NCBI GenBank assembly: GCA_019638485.1
Contig: JAHBTP010000001.1
Span: forward strand, 310,001-374,000
Reading direction: 5' to 3'
Source of the DNA: Ferruginibacter sp.
Lineage (GTDB): Bacteria > Bacteroidota > Bacteroidia > Chitinophagales > Chitinophagaceae
DNA: 64,000 bases
Shown here: positions 52,211 through 61,418 of the stretch, one piece after another
Layout of the letters: each line of letters begins with the position of its first letter
Position numbering within the stretch: position 1 is the stretch's first letter
Made by a program: the position numbers and the translations under genes
Notes under the pieces: generated by a model
What the model was told of the DNA's origin: nothing
The model's input: the letters and a program-made list of their open reading frames with translations, nothing else
Database searches by the model: none

Positions 52211-53200
52211 GTGAATACAGCAAGACAAAATCTCAGATACCAAAAAGCTGTTGCAGGTATAGCCATTATTCTCTTCGGAATAAAAATAGGCGCCTGGATT
52301 ATCACCGGATCAGTGGCGGTTCTTACAGATGCGCTGGAAAGTGTTGTGAACATTGTTGCTGGTATTTTTGGTGTGTTTAGCTTATACCTTTCTTCAAAAC
52401 CGCGTGATTTTGAACATCCCTACGGCCATGGAAAAATTGAATTTATTTCTTCTGCTGTAGAAGGGACATTAATTTTCCTTGCCGGAATTTTTATTATTTA
52501 TAAGGCAATTGACAATTTTTTTCATCCGGCGCCTTTACAAAAGTTGGACCTAGGTATGTGGTTGTTGGCAATTTCGGCTATAATTAATTGGGTGGCCGGA
52601 AATATTTGTGTTAGGGTGGGAAAGAAGAATAAATCGGTTGCCCTGGTAGCTTCAGGTAAGCATATTCGGGTAGATGCCTTTACTACCTTGGGGATTTTCG
52701 TAGGTTTATTTTTAGTAATAACAACAGGAGCACTTTGGATAGATAGCTTAGTTGCATTATTATTTGCCGGAATAATAATGGTAACCGGTTATAGAATCAT
52801 TAGAAGTTCAGTGGCAGGTATTATGGATGAACAGGATATTGAATTGCTTAAAGATATGGTTCAGCATCTTGAAGAAAATCGAAAACCTGATTGGATTGAT
52901 TTGCATAATATGCGCATAATAAAATATGGAGCTATCCTGCACATGGACTGTCACATGACCGTTCCTTGGTATTACAACGTAGTTGAAGCACACGCCATTG
53001 TAGAAGAGCTAACTGATTTAGTAAAGAAAAATTACGGCACGTCAATGGAGGTCTTTGTACATTCTGATGCATGTATGGAATTTTCTTGTCCTATTTGTAC
53101 AAAGATGGATTGTCCGGTAAGAGTTCATCCATTTGAGAAGAAAATTAAATGGACTATTACCTCTATTGCAAAAAACAACAAACATGACATCAATACATAA
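52211..53200 (+). CDS. Cation diffusion facilitator (CDF) transporter with Cys-rich tail
   Basis: 329-residue inner-membrane metal/proton antiporter that exports divalent metal such as Zn2+ or Fe2+. The six-helix region has LTDALESVVNIVAG (TM2 site), EHPYGHGKIEFISSAVEG, and HIRVDAFTTLG (TM5 site). The C-terminal cytoplasmic metal-sensing domain runs about 205-287. It ends with an extra Cys cluster, Cys288, 293, 296 and 301 (CMEFSCPICTKMDC). The start is GTG at 52211, since the nearby ATG at 52206 is out of frame and stops at once. It overlaps the methyltransferase start by 17 bases. Confidence 0.9.
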   Translation: MNTARQNLRYQKAVAGIAIILFGIKIGAWIITGSVAVLTDALESVVNIVAGIFGVFSLYLSSKPRDFEHPYGHGKIEFISSAVEGTLIFLAGIFIIYKAIDNFFHPAPLQKLDLGMWLLAISAIINWVAGNICVRVGKKNKSVALVASGKHIRVDAFTTLGIFVGLFLVITTGALWIDSLVALLFAGIIMVTGYRIIRSSVAGIMDEQDIELLKDMVQHLEENRKPDWIDLHNMRIIKYGAILHMDCHMTVPWYYNVVEAHAIVEELTDLVKKNYGTSMEVFVHSDACMEFSCPICTKMDCPVRVHPFEKKIKWTITSIAKNNKHDINT

Positions 53201-53792
53201 GAAAATTTCCAAAGAATTTTGGGATGAACGATATCAAAAAGGCGAAACGGGTTGGGATGTTGGTTATGCTACAACTCCACTGGTTGAATATTTTTCTCAA
53301 CTGAATAATAAACATCTTAAAATACTAATTCCGGGATGTGGCAATGGCTATGAGGCAGAATGGCTTTCATCAAAAGGATTTACCGAAATTACGGTAATTG
53401 ATATTTCTCATGAGGCACTGGAAAGGTTACGAGAAAAAAATCTACCGGGACTTGTATTGGTTCAAGGAGATTTTTTTGAACATAAAGGATCTTATGATTT
53501 AATTGTTGAGCAAACCTTTTTCTGTGCATTAGCTCCAGGATTAAGGAAGGAATATATCAATAAAATGTATGCCTTATTAAAGGCGGGTGGAAAATTAATT
53601 GGTGTGCTGTTTAATCGAGAATTTGAAGGCGGCCCACCGTTTGGAGGTAGCTATAATGAATATGTGCACTTATTTGTACCGCCGTTTGTCATACGATGTA
53701 TGGAACCTTGTTATAATTCTATAAAGCCCAGAAAGGATTCCGAGTTGTTTTTCATTATAGAAAAGCCATTATTTGAAAAGCAGAGCGATTAG
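53184..53792 (+). CDS. SAM-dependent methyltransferase, TPMT-like
   Basis: Class I methyltransferase of 202 residues. FWDERYQKGETGWDVGYATT is the thiopurine-methyltransferase-like lid, followed by ILIPGCGNGYEAEWLSSKGF (SAM motif I), VIDIS, and VEQTFFCALAP. The family methylates thiols, selenols or thiopurines in bacteria. The start at 53184 begins MTSIHKKISKEFWDERY, as in relatives; the frame to 53133 lies inside the CDF gene. It overlaps the CDF end by 17 bases, and its own end overlaps the convergent VIT-like gene by 24 bases. Confidence 0.88.
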   Translation: MTSIHKKISKEFWDERYQKGETGWDVGYATTPLVEYFSQLNNKHLKILIPGCGNGYEAEWLSSKGFTEITVIDISHEALERLREKNLPGLVLVQGDFFEHKGSYDLIVEQTFFCALAPGLRKEYINKMYALLKAGGKLIGVLFNREFEGGPPFGGSYNEYVHLFVPPFVIRCMEPCYNSIKPRKDSELFFIIEKPLFEKQSD

Positions 53793-54407
53793 CATGGCCA
53801 GCAAAGGCGCTATAATTCCATAGCCTAAAGCTCTCCAACCTCCAGGAAGTGGTGGCTGATGATTGTATTTGCTGGCTAGGAATCCGGCAAAAAACAATAA
53901 AATAAAGCTAACGATAACGAGTAAACTAATTTTTAAAAGGGTAGGGATGTATAGTGAGAATGGTAATAACAGCAGTGCACTACCTGTCATAACGCCAGTA
54001 AAGAGAAGCAGAGGCTCGGTGAGTATGAATTGACGCTTATCATCAGCCTGAATCATTATCGTGTCCCATTCTTTCATTTCTTTTGACCAGGCAGCTTTTG
54101 CTTTGAGCTGCTCCTCGGTGCTTAAACCCCAATCATTCAGTAGTTTCTTAGTCCGATTCCATTCTCTCTCTTCTGCGTCTATTGTATTTTTCTCGTTCCC
54201 TTTTCTGGCAGCATAAGAACCAATAGCCATAATGCAAGAAAAGGGGATTATCACCCAAGGAATAAAATCTAAAATAAGGGACTCTGGTTTTTTTGCAAAG
54301 GCCATCCCAATCCATAATGAAAGCGTTAACAATACTCCATCCATAATTCCGGAGAAAAACAAGCTTGCCGGAACAGCATTGATTCTATTCTTTGTGGCCG
54401 TCGGCAT
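53769..54407 (-). CDS. VIT1/CCC1-like membrane protein
   Basis: 212-residue membrane protein related to the Fe2+/Mn2+ transporter VIT/CCC1 group. The first helix pair has SGIMDGVLLTLSLWIGMA and GSYAARKGNEK, followed by a charged cytoplasmic insert (about 70-130) with acidic and Lys residues as in the metal-binding domain. The second part is EPLLLFTGVMTGSALLLLP, then two more helices and a C-terminal helix. About five membrane segments are predicted. The metal-binding Glu pattern is only partly kept, so metal transport is likely but not certain. Its 5' end is 2 bases from the rocD stop, so it is probably in the rocD transcript. Confidence 0.72.
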   Translation of the reverse strand: MPTATKNRINAVPASLFFSGIMDGVLLTLSLWIGMAFAKKPESLILDFIPWVIIPFSCIMAIGSYAARKGNEKNTIDAEEREWNRTKKLLNDWGLSTEEQLKAKAAWSKEMKEWDTIMIQADDKRQFILTEPLLLFTGVMTGSALLLLPFSLYIPTLLKISLLVIVSFILLFFAGFLASKYNHQPPLPGGWRALGYGIIAPLLAMLIALLFK

Positions 54408-54409
54408 AG

Positions 54410-55645
54410 TTAGGTAAGGATACTTAAACTTTTTCCAATTATAACTACGGCTTCATCTATTTGTTCTTTGGTAATGATTAATGGTGGTGCAAGCCTGATT
54501 TTATCACCATGTGTTGGCTTTGCCAATAGGCCATTTTTCATCATTTCCAAACATAAATCCCATGCCGCATCTTTTTCTGCATGATCTATTACGATTGCGT
54601 TTAGCAAGCCGCGTCCCCTTACCGTTTTGATATGGGGAGAGTTAAGTTTGTTTATTTTTTCTCGAAAATAAATACCTAATTCTTCAGCTTTTTCAGCAAG
54701 GTGTTCATCTTTTAAAACTTGTAAGGATGCAATAGCTACTTTACAGGCTAAAGGGTTTCCACCATAGGTGCTACCATGCTCTCCGGGCTTAATGGTAAGC
54801 ATTATTTCATCATCAGCCAAAACAGCACTAATTGGAAGCATACCTCCACTTAAAGCTTTTCCTAAAATAATAATATCCGGACGCACATGTTCACGATCAC
54901 AAGCTAATGGTGTTCCTGTTCTGCAAAGGCCGGTTTGAATTTCATCAGCTACCATTAATACATTCTTCTCAGTACATAGTTTACGCACTTCAGTATAATA
55001 GCCATCATCGGGAACAACCACTCCGGCTTCACCTTGTATAGGTTCAAATAAGAATGCGCAAACGTTCTTATCTTCCAGGGCTCTTTGTAGTGCACTAACA
55101 GAATTGTAAGCAATAACTTCAAAACCCGGCAGATAAGGCCCGTATTCATTGCTGGCGGTAGGGTCGGTGCTAAATGAAATTACACCGGTTGTACGACCAT
55201 GAAAATTATTCTCACAAACCACAATTTTTGCTTGACCTTTCGAAATACCTTTTACTTTATAAGCCCACTTACGGCAAAGCTTAATCGCAGTTTCTACCGC
55301 TTCTACTCCCGTGTTTATTGGTAATACTTTATCATAGCCAAAGTATTGAGTTATATATTGCGCGTATTCGCCTAATAAGTTATTATAAAATGCCCGGGAA
55401 GTAAGTGTTAGCTCTTTTGATTGTTCAATGAGCGCCTGCAATATGCGCGGGTGACAATGTCCTTGATTTACTGCAGAATATCCGCTCAAAAAGTCGTAGT
55501 ACTCCTTTCCTGCTACGTCATAAACGTGTACACCTTCTCCTCTTTTTAAAACAACAGGTAAAGGATGGTAATTATGTGCGCCGTACTTGTCTTCAAGTTG
55601 TATGTAATGATTGGCATCGGTTGATGCAGTTTTTAGAGTAGTCAT
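54410..55645 (-). CDS. rocD: Ornithine--oxo-acid transaminase
   Basis: PLP enzyme of about 411 residues that converts ornithine and 2-oxoglutarate to glutamate semialdehyde and glutamate in arginine/proline metabolism. Motifs are [18 protein letters not shown], the [17 protein letters not shown] pocket, [27 protein letters not shown], and the PLP lysine in [16 protein letters not shown]. The start was set at 55645 ([14 protein letters not shown]); the longer frame to 55717 would run through a structured leader. A stem-loop region lies between this gene and ispE upstream. Confidence 0.93.
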   Translation of the reverse strand: MTTLKTASTDANHYIQLEDKYGAHNYHPLPVVLKRGEGVHVYDVAGKEYYDFLSGYSAVNQGHCHPRILQALIEQSKELTLTSRAFYNNLLGEYAQYITQYFGYDKVLPINTGVEAVETAIKLCRKWAYKVKGISKGQAKIVVCENNFHGRTTGVISFSTDPTASNEYGPYLPGFEVIAYNSVSALQRALEDKNVCAFLFEPIQGEAGVVVPDDGYYTEVRKLCTEKNVLMVADEIQTGLCRTGTPLACDREHVRPDIIILGKALSGGMLPISAVLADDEIMLTIKPGEHGSTYGGNPLACKVAIASLQVLKDEHLAEKAEELGIYFREKINKLNSPHIKTVRGRGLLNAIVIDHAEKDAAWDLCLEMMKNGLLAKPTHGDKIRLAPPLIITKEQIDEAVVIIGKSLSILT

Positions 55646-55686
55646 GATTGATAAGTTAAGGGATAATATTAAATACAAGAAACATG

Positions 55687-55742
55687 CCCCTTTTTTTAAG
55701 GGGATATAAGACCTCAACTTCGATGATTCAACAGGTCGAGGT
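55687..55742 (-). other. Structured leader upstream of rocD (two hairpins)
   Basis: On the minus strand an 8-base stem (55735-55742 with 55711-55718, one G-U pair) with a 16-base loop is followed by the hairpin CCCCTT/AAGGGG (55698-55703 with 55687-55692) around five A's. Neither is followed by a U-run. The hairpins lie 42-97 bases before the rocD start, in the 149-base gap after ispE. They could affect mRNA stability or processing. No known riboswitch is recognised. Confidence 0.5.
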
Positions 55743-55794
55743 TTGCAGAAAGAAAGGATAGGTTGTTAAACATCTGATATACAAAAATATATAA

Positions 55795-56616
55795 TTAAAC
55801 CCATTTTACGAAGTAATGTTCCGGAAAGTTAAATAGTGGTTGAAGAGGTTTTTCAAAAATGGCAAATAATGTACTACCCGTGCCTGAAAGTGATACATAG
55901 CAAGCTCCTGCATTATTCAATATTTTTGCTATTGCTGCTATTTCGGAAAAAGCAGAAAAGATTGGCTTTTCAAAATCATTAATAATTAATCCCTTCCATT
56001 CCTTGGGATGTTTTTTAACGAGAGAAGCGAGATCAGATTTTTGAGAAAATTCATGTAGGTTTTCAAAGGCCCATTTTGTAGAAATAGGAATTGAAGGGTT
56101 AACCAATAGAATTGAAAAATTGTTTAAGGAGAGTTCTAATGGGGTTAATTGTTCACCTCGGCCATTGGCAATAACAGGGTGTAGTGAATCAATGAAAAAT
56201 GGGCAGTCGCTACCCAAGGAAAGTGCATATTGTTTTAGTTTTTCCTTTGAAATATTTAAAGCAAACTTTTTGTTTAACAAAGTAAGCATATAGGCTCCAT
56301 CAGAAGAGCCTCCACCCAAGCCTCCACCGGTTGGAATTAATTTTACTAATGCGGTTTGAATAGGTGGCAGGGATGGGAAATCCTTTTTTAATAAAAAGTA
56401 GGCTTTGTAACAAAAATTTTGTGCTGGTTCAATATCCGGGCCTGTGCCATAGGTTTTTAGTGTAAATGGAGTAGGCTGATTCTTTTTTTCAATTATTTCC
56501 AATGCATCATAAACCGGAACGGGATAAAAAATCGTATTAAGGTTGTGATATCCATCCGCTCTTTTGTCCAAAACTTGCAGGCCGATATTAATCTTTGCGT
56601 TTGGGAAAATAACCAT
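55795..56616 (-). CDS. ispE: 4-diphosphocytidyl-2-C-methyl-D-erythritol kinase
   Basis: GHMP kinase of the MEP isoprenoid pathway, phosphorylating CDP-methylerythritol. The N-terminus PNAKINIGLQVLDKRADGYHNLNTIF holds the substrate-binding Lys and Asp. The ATP loop is IPTGGGLGGGSSDGAY, and a late SLSGTGSTLFAIF is motif 3. The length of 273 residues is normal. It lies 11 bases after the DUF151 gene on the same strand and may be co-transcribed with it. Confidence 0.94.
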   Translation of the reverse strand: MVIFPNAKINIGLQVLDKRADGYHNLNTIFYPVPVYDALEIIEKKNQPTPFTLKTYGTGPDIEPAQNFCYKAYFLLKKDFPSLPPIQTALVKLIPTGGGLGGGSSDGAYMLTLLNKKFALNISKEKLKQYALSLGSDCPFFIDSLHPVIANGRGEQLTPLELSLNNFSILLVNPSIPISTKWAFENLHEFSQKSDLASLVKKHPKEWKGLIINDFEKPIFSAFSEIAAIAKILNNAGACYVSLSGTGSTLFAIFEKPLQPLFNFPEHYFVKWV

Positions 56617-56627
56617 GATGAGATAAC

Positions 56628-57224
56628 TTACTTTTTCTCCCTCTTTTTTAGTTCATCTCTAATAGGAATAGCACGGAGATAATCTTCTTCTTTTAAAACT
56701 TCATCAAGTAATTCTCTAAGTTGATCTATTTCCATTTCTGAAAGTTTATCTCTTTCGGAATCTGTTTCTGCTTCTGCTTTTGATTGCTCTGTAGAATATT
56801 GTTCGTTACCAGTAACTGTTCCAACTTCGGCAATAATATGCTCATAAGTGTAAATGGGGCAGCCAAATCGAACTGAAAGGGCTAATGCGTCAGAGGTACG
56901 TGAATCAATTTCCACCGTATCGCTATTTGAACTACATACTAATTTAGAATAAAAGATTCCTTCTTGCAGGTTATTGATAATGACTTCATGAAGGTTTATT
57001 TCAAAAGCCAGCATAAAGTTCTTCATCAAATCATGCGTTAACGGGCGATTAGGTTGCATTCTTTCTAATGCTACTGAAATTGCCTGGGCTTCGAAAGCAC
57101 CAATTACAATTGGGAATTTCCGTAATCCATTCACTTCACCCAATACTACAGCGTATGAATGTGTTTGTGATACGCTGTGTGATAATGCAATTATTTCAAG
57201 TTCAATCTTTTTCAGATTAGCCAT
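56628..57224 (-). CDS. DUF151 bifunctional nuclease with C-terminal UVR-like motif
   Basis: 198-residue protein. Residues 1-140 form the DUF151 fold with LGEVNGLRKFPIVIGAFEAQAI and EIDSRTSDALALSVRFGCPIY, the core of the bifunctional (DNase/RNase) nuclease family. The last 35 residues (LRELLDEVLKEEDYLRAIPIRDELKKREKK is part of it) resemble a UVR helical hairpin used for protein-protein contact. The combination is common in Bacteroidota; its cellular role is unclear. It is the first gene of a short unit with ispE. Confidence 0.85.
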   Translation of the reverse strand: MANLKKIELEIIALSHSVSQTHSYAVVLGEVNGLRKFPIVIGAFEAQAISVALERMQPNRPLTHDLMKNFMLAFEINLHEVIINNLQEGIFYSKLVCSSNSDTVEIDSRTSDALALSVRFGCPIYTYEHIIAEVGTVTGNEQYSTEQSKAEAETDSERDKLSEMEIDQLRELLDEVLKEEDYLRAIPIRDELKKREKK

Positions 57225-57252
57225 TTCGATTCAAAATATTATCCAAAAGTAT

Positions 57253-57286
57253 AAAAATAAAGCCTTCCGAACGAATTTGGAAGGCT
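57253..57286 (-). terminator. Intrinsic terminator after etfA
   Basis: Arms agccttcc (57261-57268) and ggaaggct (57279-57286) are perfect complements around a 10-base loop. On the minus strand they are followed by a T-rich run (A's at 57253-57260). It separates the etfB-etfA operon from the DUF151-ispE unit. Confidence 0.84.
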
Positions 57287-57310
57287 ATTTTAAGAATAGC
57301 ATTGCACCAA

Positions 57311-58273
57311 TCAAGCTACGTCTTTTAATTTTTTAACAGCAGCAATAATCTTTGGCATCACCTCAAATAAATCACCAACAATACCGTAATCAGCAGCTTT
57401 AAAGAATGGCGCTTCAGGGTCTTTATTAATAACTACGATAACTTTGCTGCGATTAACACCTGCAAGATGTTGAATGGCGCCCGAGATACCTATAGCAAAA
57501 TATAAATTAGGTGCAATGGCTAATCCGGTTTGCCCAACGTGTTCTTTGTGTGGTCTCCATCCTACATCTGCTACAGGACGGCTACAGGCTGTTGCAGCGC
57601 CTAAGAGTGAGGCAAGATCAGTAACCAGATGCCAATTCTCAGGCCCTTTTAATCCTCTGCCTCCGCTTATTACGATGGATGCTTCACTTAATAACACTTC
57701 ACCGGTTGTTTTATTAGATGAAAGCACTTTTATTTTTGAAGCAGGTACTGTAGGCTCAAAAGGCTCTATACTAGCTGTGCCTTCTGTTTTTGTAACATGA
57801 AATGCATTTTGTTCAAGCACAATTATTTTTTTTGTAGTCTCCACCTTCACATGAGCGAAGGCTTTGCCACTAAAAACATTTTTCTTTATAATAAAGCCAT
57901 TGCTTGTATCAGGAAGTGCAACAGCTCCCATAACTAATCCGGCCTTTAACCGAATGCTCAATCTGGGTGCAATAGCTTTAGCACTACTGTTATTTGAAAG
58001 AATAATTATTTCAGCTCCTGATTTTTCAACGGCTTGTTGAATTGCAGTAGTGTAAACTTGTGAGTCAAAAGCAGTTAATACCTCTGATGATGCAGCGTGA
58101 ACCTTTGTAATTCCATAATTACCCAATGTAGAAAGATTGAATTTTGTAGGTCCTAAAATTAGGGCCTCTGCAGTAGTGTTCATCATCTTTGCCACACCGG
58201 CAGCATAAGCGGCAGCCTCAAGTGAGGATTTTTTTATTTCTCCATCGGCCTGATCTAAAAATACTAATATCAT
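57311..58273 (-). CDS. etfA: Electron transfer flavoprotein, alpha subunit
   Basis: 320-residue subunit that binds FAD and passes electrons from acyl-CoA dehydrogenases to the quinone pool. The C-terminal FAD domain is unmistakable: GRGLKGPENWHLVTDLA, SRPVADVGWRPHKEHVGQTG and FAIGISGAIQHLAGV, ending with the ADYGIVGDL motif. It lies 38 bases after etfB, in the standard order etfB-etfA. The acyl-CoA dehydrogenase at 50948-52102 is a likely electron donor. Confidence 0.96.
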   Translation of the reverse strand: MILVFLDQADGEIKKSSLEAAAYAAGVAKMMNTTAEALILGPTKFNLSTLGNYGITKVHAASSEVLTAFDSQVYTTAIQQAVEKSGAEIIILSNNSSAKAIAPRLSIRLKAGLVMGAVALPDTSNGFIIKKNVFSGKAFAHVKVETTKKIIVLEQNAFHVTKTEGTASIEPFEPTVPASKIKVLSSNKTTGEVLLSEASIVISGGRGLKGPENWHLVTDLASLLGAATACSRPVADVGWRPHKEHVGQTGLAIAPNLYFAIGISGAIQHLAGVNRSKVIVVINKDPEAPFFKAADYGIVGDLFEVMPKIIAAVKKLKDVA

Positions 58274-58311
58274 AATATGTTTATTGTATAGCGTTAATAA
58301 TTTAGTACCAA

Positions 58312-59055
58312 TTAAAAAACCCGTGCTTCTTCATGAAGTAATCGAACCAATTCTTCCGGTGTGTCGGCAGAAACTAGTTTCACCCCGGCCTTAGCAGGAG
58401 GAAGTTCAAAGGCACTAATTGAAGTGTAGGTGTCAACAGGCGCAGGTTCTTGCACTTTTAGCGGTTTTGTTCTTGCACCCATGATGCCTTTCATATTAGG
58501 AATGCGCGCTTCTGCCATTCCCTGTTGACAACTAACCACTAAGGGAAGTTGACATTCATCAGTTTCTTCACCCCCTTCAATTTCGCGTTCAACAGTTACC
58601 GTTGTGCCTTGCAAAGTAAATTTTATAGCATGAGCAATGTATGGCATATCTAATAATTCAGCTACCATACCACCAATTGAGCCGTTATTATAATCAATGG
58701 TTTCTTTACCTGTAAAAATTAAATCATATCCACCTGCTTTTGCCACTGTTGCAATTTGTGTAGCAATATCAAAGGGGTCTGTGGCATCTTTGTTAATTCT
58801 TATAGCTTCATCACCACCTAATGCAAGCGCTTTTCTAATTATTGCATCGTTTTCACTACCTCCCACATTTACTAAATGAATAACCGTTGAGGGGTCGGCT
58901 TCTTTTAATTCAATAGCCCTAACTAAAGCGTACCATTCATCATAAGGATTTATAATCCATTGAACACCTGCTGTGGCAAATTTTGTATTATTATCATCAA
59001 AAGCAATCTTTGCCGTTGTGTCAGGGGTTTTACTTATACATACAAGTATCTTCAT
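58312..59055 (-). CDS. etfB: Electron transfer flavoprotein, beta subunit
   Basis: 247-residue partner of EtfA with the AMP-binding adenine-nucleotide alpha-hydrolase-like fold. It shows ILVCISKTPDTTAKIAF, NPYDEWYALVRAIELKE, LGGDEAIRI and DLIFTGKETIDYNNGSIGGM, and the recognition loop DECQLPLVVSCQQGMAEARIPN includes the segment that docks to dehydrogenases. It is first in the operon, with two -7-like boxes upstream (59093-59115). Confidence 0.96.
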   Translation of the reverse strand: MKILVCISKTPDTTAKIAFDDNNTKFATAGVQWIINPYDEWYALVRAIELKEADPSTVIHLVNVGGSENDAIIRKALALGGDEAIRINKDATDPFDIATQIATVAKAGGYDLIFTGKETIDYNNGSIGGMVAELLDMPYIAHAIKFTLQGTTVTVEREIEGGEETDECQLPLVVSCQQGMAEARIPNMKGIMGARTKPLKVQEPAPVDTYTSISAFELPPAKAGVKLVSADTPEELVRLLHEEARVF

Positions 59056-59384
59056 AATCTTTAATTTAACTAAGTTGTTTATGCAACTAATGCAAATATA
59101 CAGGATGCAAAGATACCTGAAATCAACTTTATGTCATTATTATATTAAGTCTTGTTAGTAAAGTTGTTTTATCCCATGGGAGGAAGAAATCTTCCGGCTC
59201 ATCAATTTGTTGAAAGTAGAAATATCGATATAATACTTTTGGGTTTTGCCTCTTAATCAACAGTTAGGTGGTTCTATTTACGATAAGTGAGCTGTCATTT
59301 GATTGTGTCATTTATCTTTGAAGAGGAGTTTAATGTGATCAATTGTTAGGAGTATGTGTTGAAGTGTTAAAGCAGCATAAGGAT
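59056..59384. other. Gene-free region between etfB and tilS
   Basis: About 330 bases between two divergent genes. It holds the etfB promoter boxes at 59093-59115 on the minus strand, and a possible tilS -7 box TATCTTTG at 59313-59320 on the plus strand. No open frame, RNA gene or repeat is visible in the middle part (about 59120-59300). A frame starting with TTG at 59343 continues into tilS, but the ATG at 59385 is the better start. Confidence 0.55.
59093..59115 (-). promoter_or_regulatory. Tandem -7 boxes upstream of etfB
   Basis: On the minus strand TATCTTTG (plus-strand caaagata, 59108-59115) and TATATTTG (plus-strand caaatata, 59093-59100) both fit TAnnTTTG. They lie 38-60 bases before the etfB start. 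TTG at plus-strand 59124-59126 may serve as upstream element. Two start sites are possible. Confidence 0.5.
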
Positions 59385-60719
59385 ATGTCATTATTAAAAC
59401 CTTTTCTTCAGTTTATAGCTAATCGGCATTTATTTAGCCGAAAGGATCGTTTGTTGCTTGCTGTTAGCGGCGGAATGGATTCTGTTTGTTTGTTGCATTT
59501 ATGTAAAATGGCAGGTTTTGATTTTGCGGTGGCGCATGTTAACTTTTTGCTCCGTGGAGAAGAAAGTAATAAAGATGAAAAGTTGGTTTCGGATTTAGCA
59601 TTAAAATATGAGGTTGATTTTTTTCTTCATCGTGAAGATGCAGAAAAGTATGCTGCAGTTCATCATGTATCTGTTCAGGTGGCAGCTCGTGAAATCAGGT
59701 ATCAGTTTTTTAATAAATTGATTATTGAAAAGAATGTTACAAAGTATATATTAACAGCTCATCATGCGGATGATAATGCAGAAACCCTGATGATGAATTT
59801 TCTTAAAGGTACGGGAATTGAAGGGCTAAAAGGCATCCCGGCTTTAAATGGCCTCATTAGGCGCCCATTACTTTCTTTTACACGCGATCAGATTGCAGAT
59901 TATGTTGCAAAAAATAATTTATATTTTCGAGAAGATGCCTCTAATCTAACGGATAAGTACACACGAAATTTTATTCGATTAGCGGTTTTTCCTGTGTTGG
60001 AAAAAGTTTTCCCTTCTGTTAAATCAAATCTATCTCATAATGTAAATCGGTTTGAGGAAATCTCTTATTTATATTTTGCTGAAGTAAACAGGTTTTTTAA
60101 AAAGCACCTTTCTGAAGAAAGAGGGGAGTGGAAGATATCTGTAGAAGCATTGAAGCGCTCCGGGGCAGCAAGTACCTTGTTATTTGAATGGTTAAAGAAT
60201 GCCGGCTTTTCCGCTGCACAATGTGTAGAAGCTGAAAGGTTGATATATTCAGAATCAGGTAAAATGATAACAGCCGGAGCATATCGTTTGCTACACAACA
60301 GAAAGCACTTGGTGCTGTCAAATCTTACGCCTGTTAATCAAGAGTGGGTAGTAATTAACGATGGAGAGGTGAGGGTAGAGTTTACCGGTGGTATAATAAA
60401 TATCCAAAATTTGGATAAGGGAGATTTACCTTCTGATGAGATGACTGCTTTGTTAGATGGTGCAAATATTCAATTCCCTTTATTGCTCCGGCGTTGGCGT
60501 GCAGGTGACTATATGTATCCGTTAGGAATGAATAAGAAAAAGAAAATTGCCCGGATGCTTATAGATAAGAGATGTTCAATGAATGAAAAGGAAAATGTGT
60601 GGGTTATTGAATCAAATAAGAAAATTATATGGCTAATTGGTCATCGAATTGATAATCGTTTTAAAATAACTGCAAATACCAAAAAGTTTATTCGTATCCG
60701 GTTATCTTCCAAAAAGTGA
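59385..60719 (+). CDS. tilS: tRNA(Ile)-lysidine synthase
   Basis: Converts the wobble C of tRNA-Ile(CAU) to lysidine, so that AUA is read as Ile; essential. The PP-loop motif is LLLAVSGGMDSVCLLHL, followed by YILTAHHADDNAETLMMNFLKGTGIEGLKGI and RPLLSFTRDQI. The C-terminal TilS domain has LLLRRWRAGDYMYPLGM. The start at 59385, behind aagga, gives about 444 residues. Its last 18 bases overlap the convergent rhomboid gene. Confidence 0.94.
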   Translation: MSLLKPFLQFIANRHLFSRKDRLLLAVSGGMDSVCLLHLCKMAGFDFAVAHVNFLLRGEESNKDEKLVSDLALKYEVDFFLHREDAEKYAAVHHVSVQVAAREIRYQFFNKLIIEKNVTKYILTAHHADDNAETLMMNFLKGTGIEGLKGIPALNGLIRRPLLSFTRDQIADYVAKNNLYFREDASNLTDKYTRNFIRLAVFPVLEKVFPSVKSNLSHNVNRFEEISYLYFAEVNRFFKKHLSEERGEWKISVEALKRSGAASTLLFEWLKNAGFSAAQCVEAERLIYSESGKMITAGAYRLLHNRKHLVLSNLTPVNQEWVVINDGEVRVEFTGGIINIQNLDKGDLPSDEMTALLDGANIQFPLLLRRWRAGDYMYPLGMNKKKKIARMLIDKRCSMNEKENVWVIESNKKIIWLIGHRIDNRFKITANTKKFIRIRLSSKK

Positions 60720-61352
60720 TGGTTGTTTTAATTGTTCAATAATAGGTTCAAACAAACGGGGTTCTTTTATTGCAATTAGCATTATAGCAAACAATAATCC
60801 ATAAAAAGATCCCCATAAATGTGCATCATGGTTAATATTGTCCACTCCTTTCCTCCCCATGTACACGCAATAGGCTACAAACAATATTGCATATATCATT
60901 GCTGAAATTTTTATTGCTCCATATAAATAGATAGCACTCCAAGGGTCAAAAACGATAGCTGCAAACACCACTGCACATACTGCGCCGGATGCACCCAAAG
61001 CACGATAATGAACATCGTCCTTATGCTTTACAATACTCGGTATATCTGCTACCACTAATGCTGAAAAATATAATATTGCGTATGATATTTGCCCTCCGAG
61101 CCCATATATTGAAAAAATAATTTCAACATTTCTTCCAAAAAAATAAAGGGTAAACATGTTGAAGAAGAGGTGCATAAAATCTGCATGAAGAAAACCTGAT
61201 GTTATGCTCCGGTAATATTGCTTCTCTCGCACCATATAATAAGGCCATAATATAGTTTTGTTTACTAATGCGGCATTTGAGAAACCCATTAAAGAATAAA
61301 CGGTTGTAGCAGCAATAAGTAGGATGGTTATGGGGTATTGTGAAAAATCCAT
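60702..61352 (-). CDS. Rhomboid-family intramembrane serine protease
   Basis: 216-residue membrane protease with six predicted helices. The catalytic dyad is Ser122 in GASGAVCAV and His178 in DAHLWGSFYG, and the oxyanion region HADFMHLFFNM is present near residues 57-66. The protein lacks extra domains. It cleaves membrane proteins within the bilayer; the substrate is unknown. Its 3' end overlaps tilS by 18 bases on the opposite strand. Confidence 0.92.
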   Translation of the reverse strand: MDFSQYPITILLIAATTVYSLMGFSNAALVNKTILWPYYMVREKQYYRSITSGFLHADFMHLFFNMFTLYFFGRNVEIIFSIYGLGGQISYAILYFSALVVADIPSIVKHKDDVHYRALGASGAVCAVVFAAIVFDPWSAIYLYGAIKISAMIYAILFVAYCVYMGRKGVDNINHDAHLWGSFYGLLFAIMLIAIKEPRLFEPIIEQLKQPSLFGR

Positions 61353-61418
61353 TCTTCAATGTTTTAAGATCTGTAAAGATAGTGGATGTAATGCCTTTGT
61401 TTTTCAGGTTTGATAATA

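Noticed and set aside
52103..52243. 47-residue N-terminal extension of the acyl-CoA dehydrogenase
   Set aside because: Crosses its predicted promoter at 52121-52149 and does not resemble the family N-terminus.
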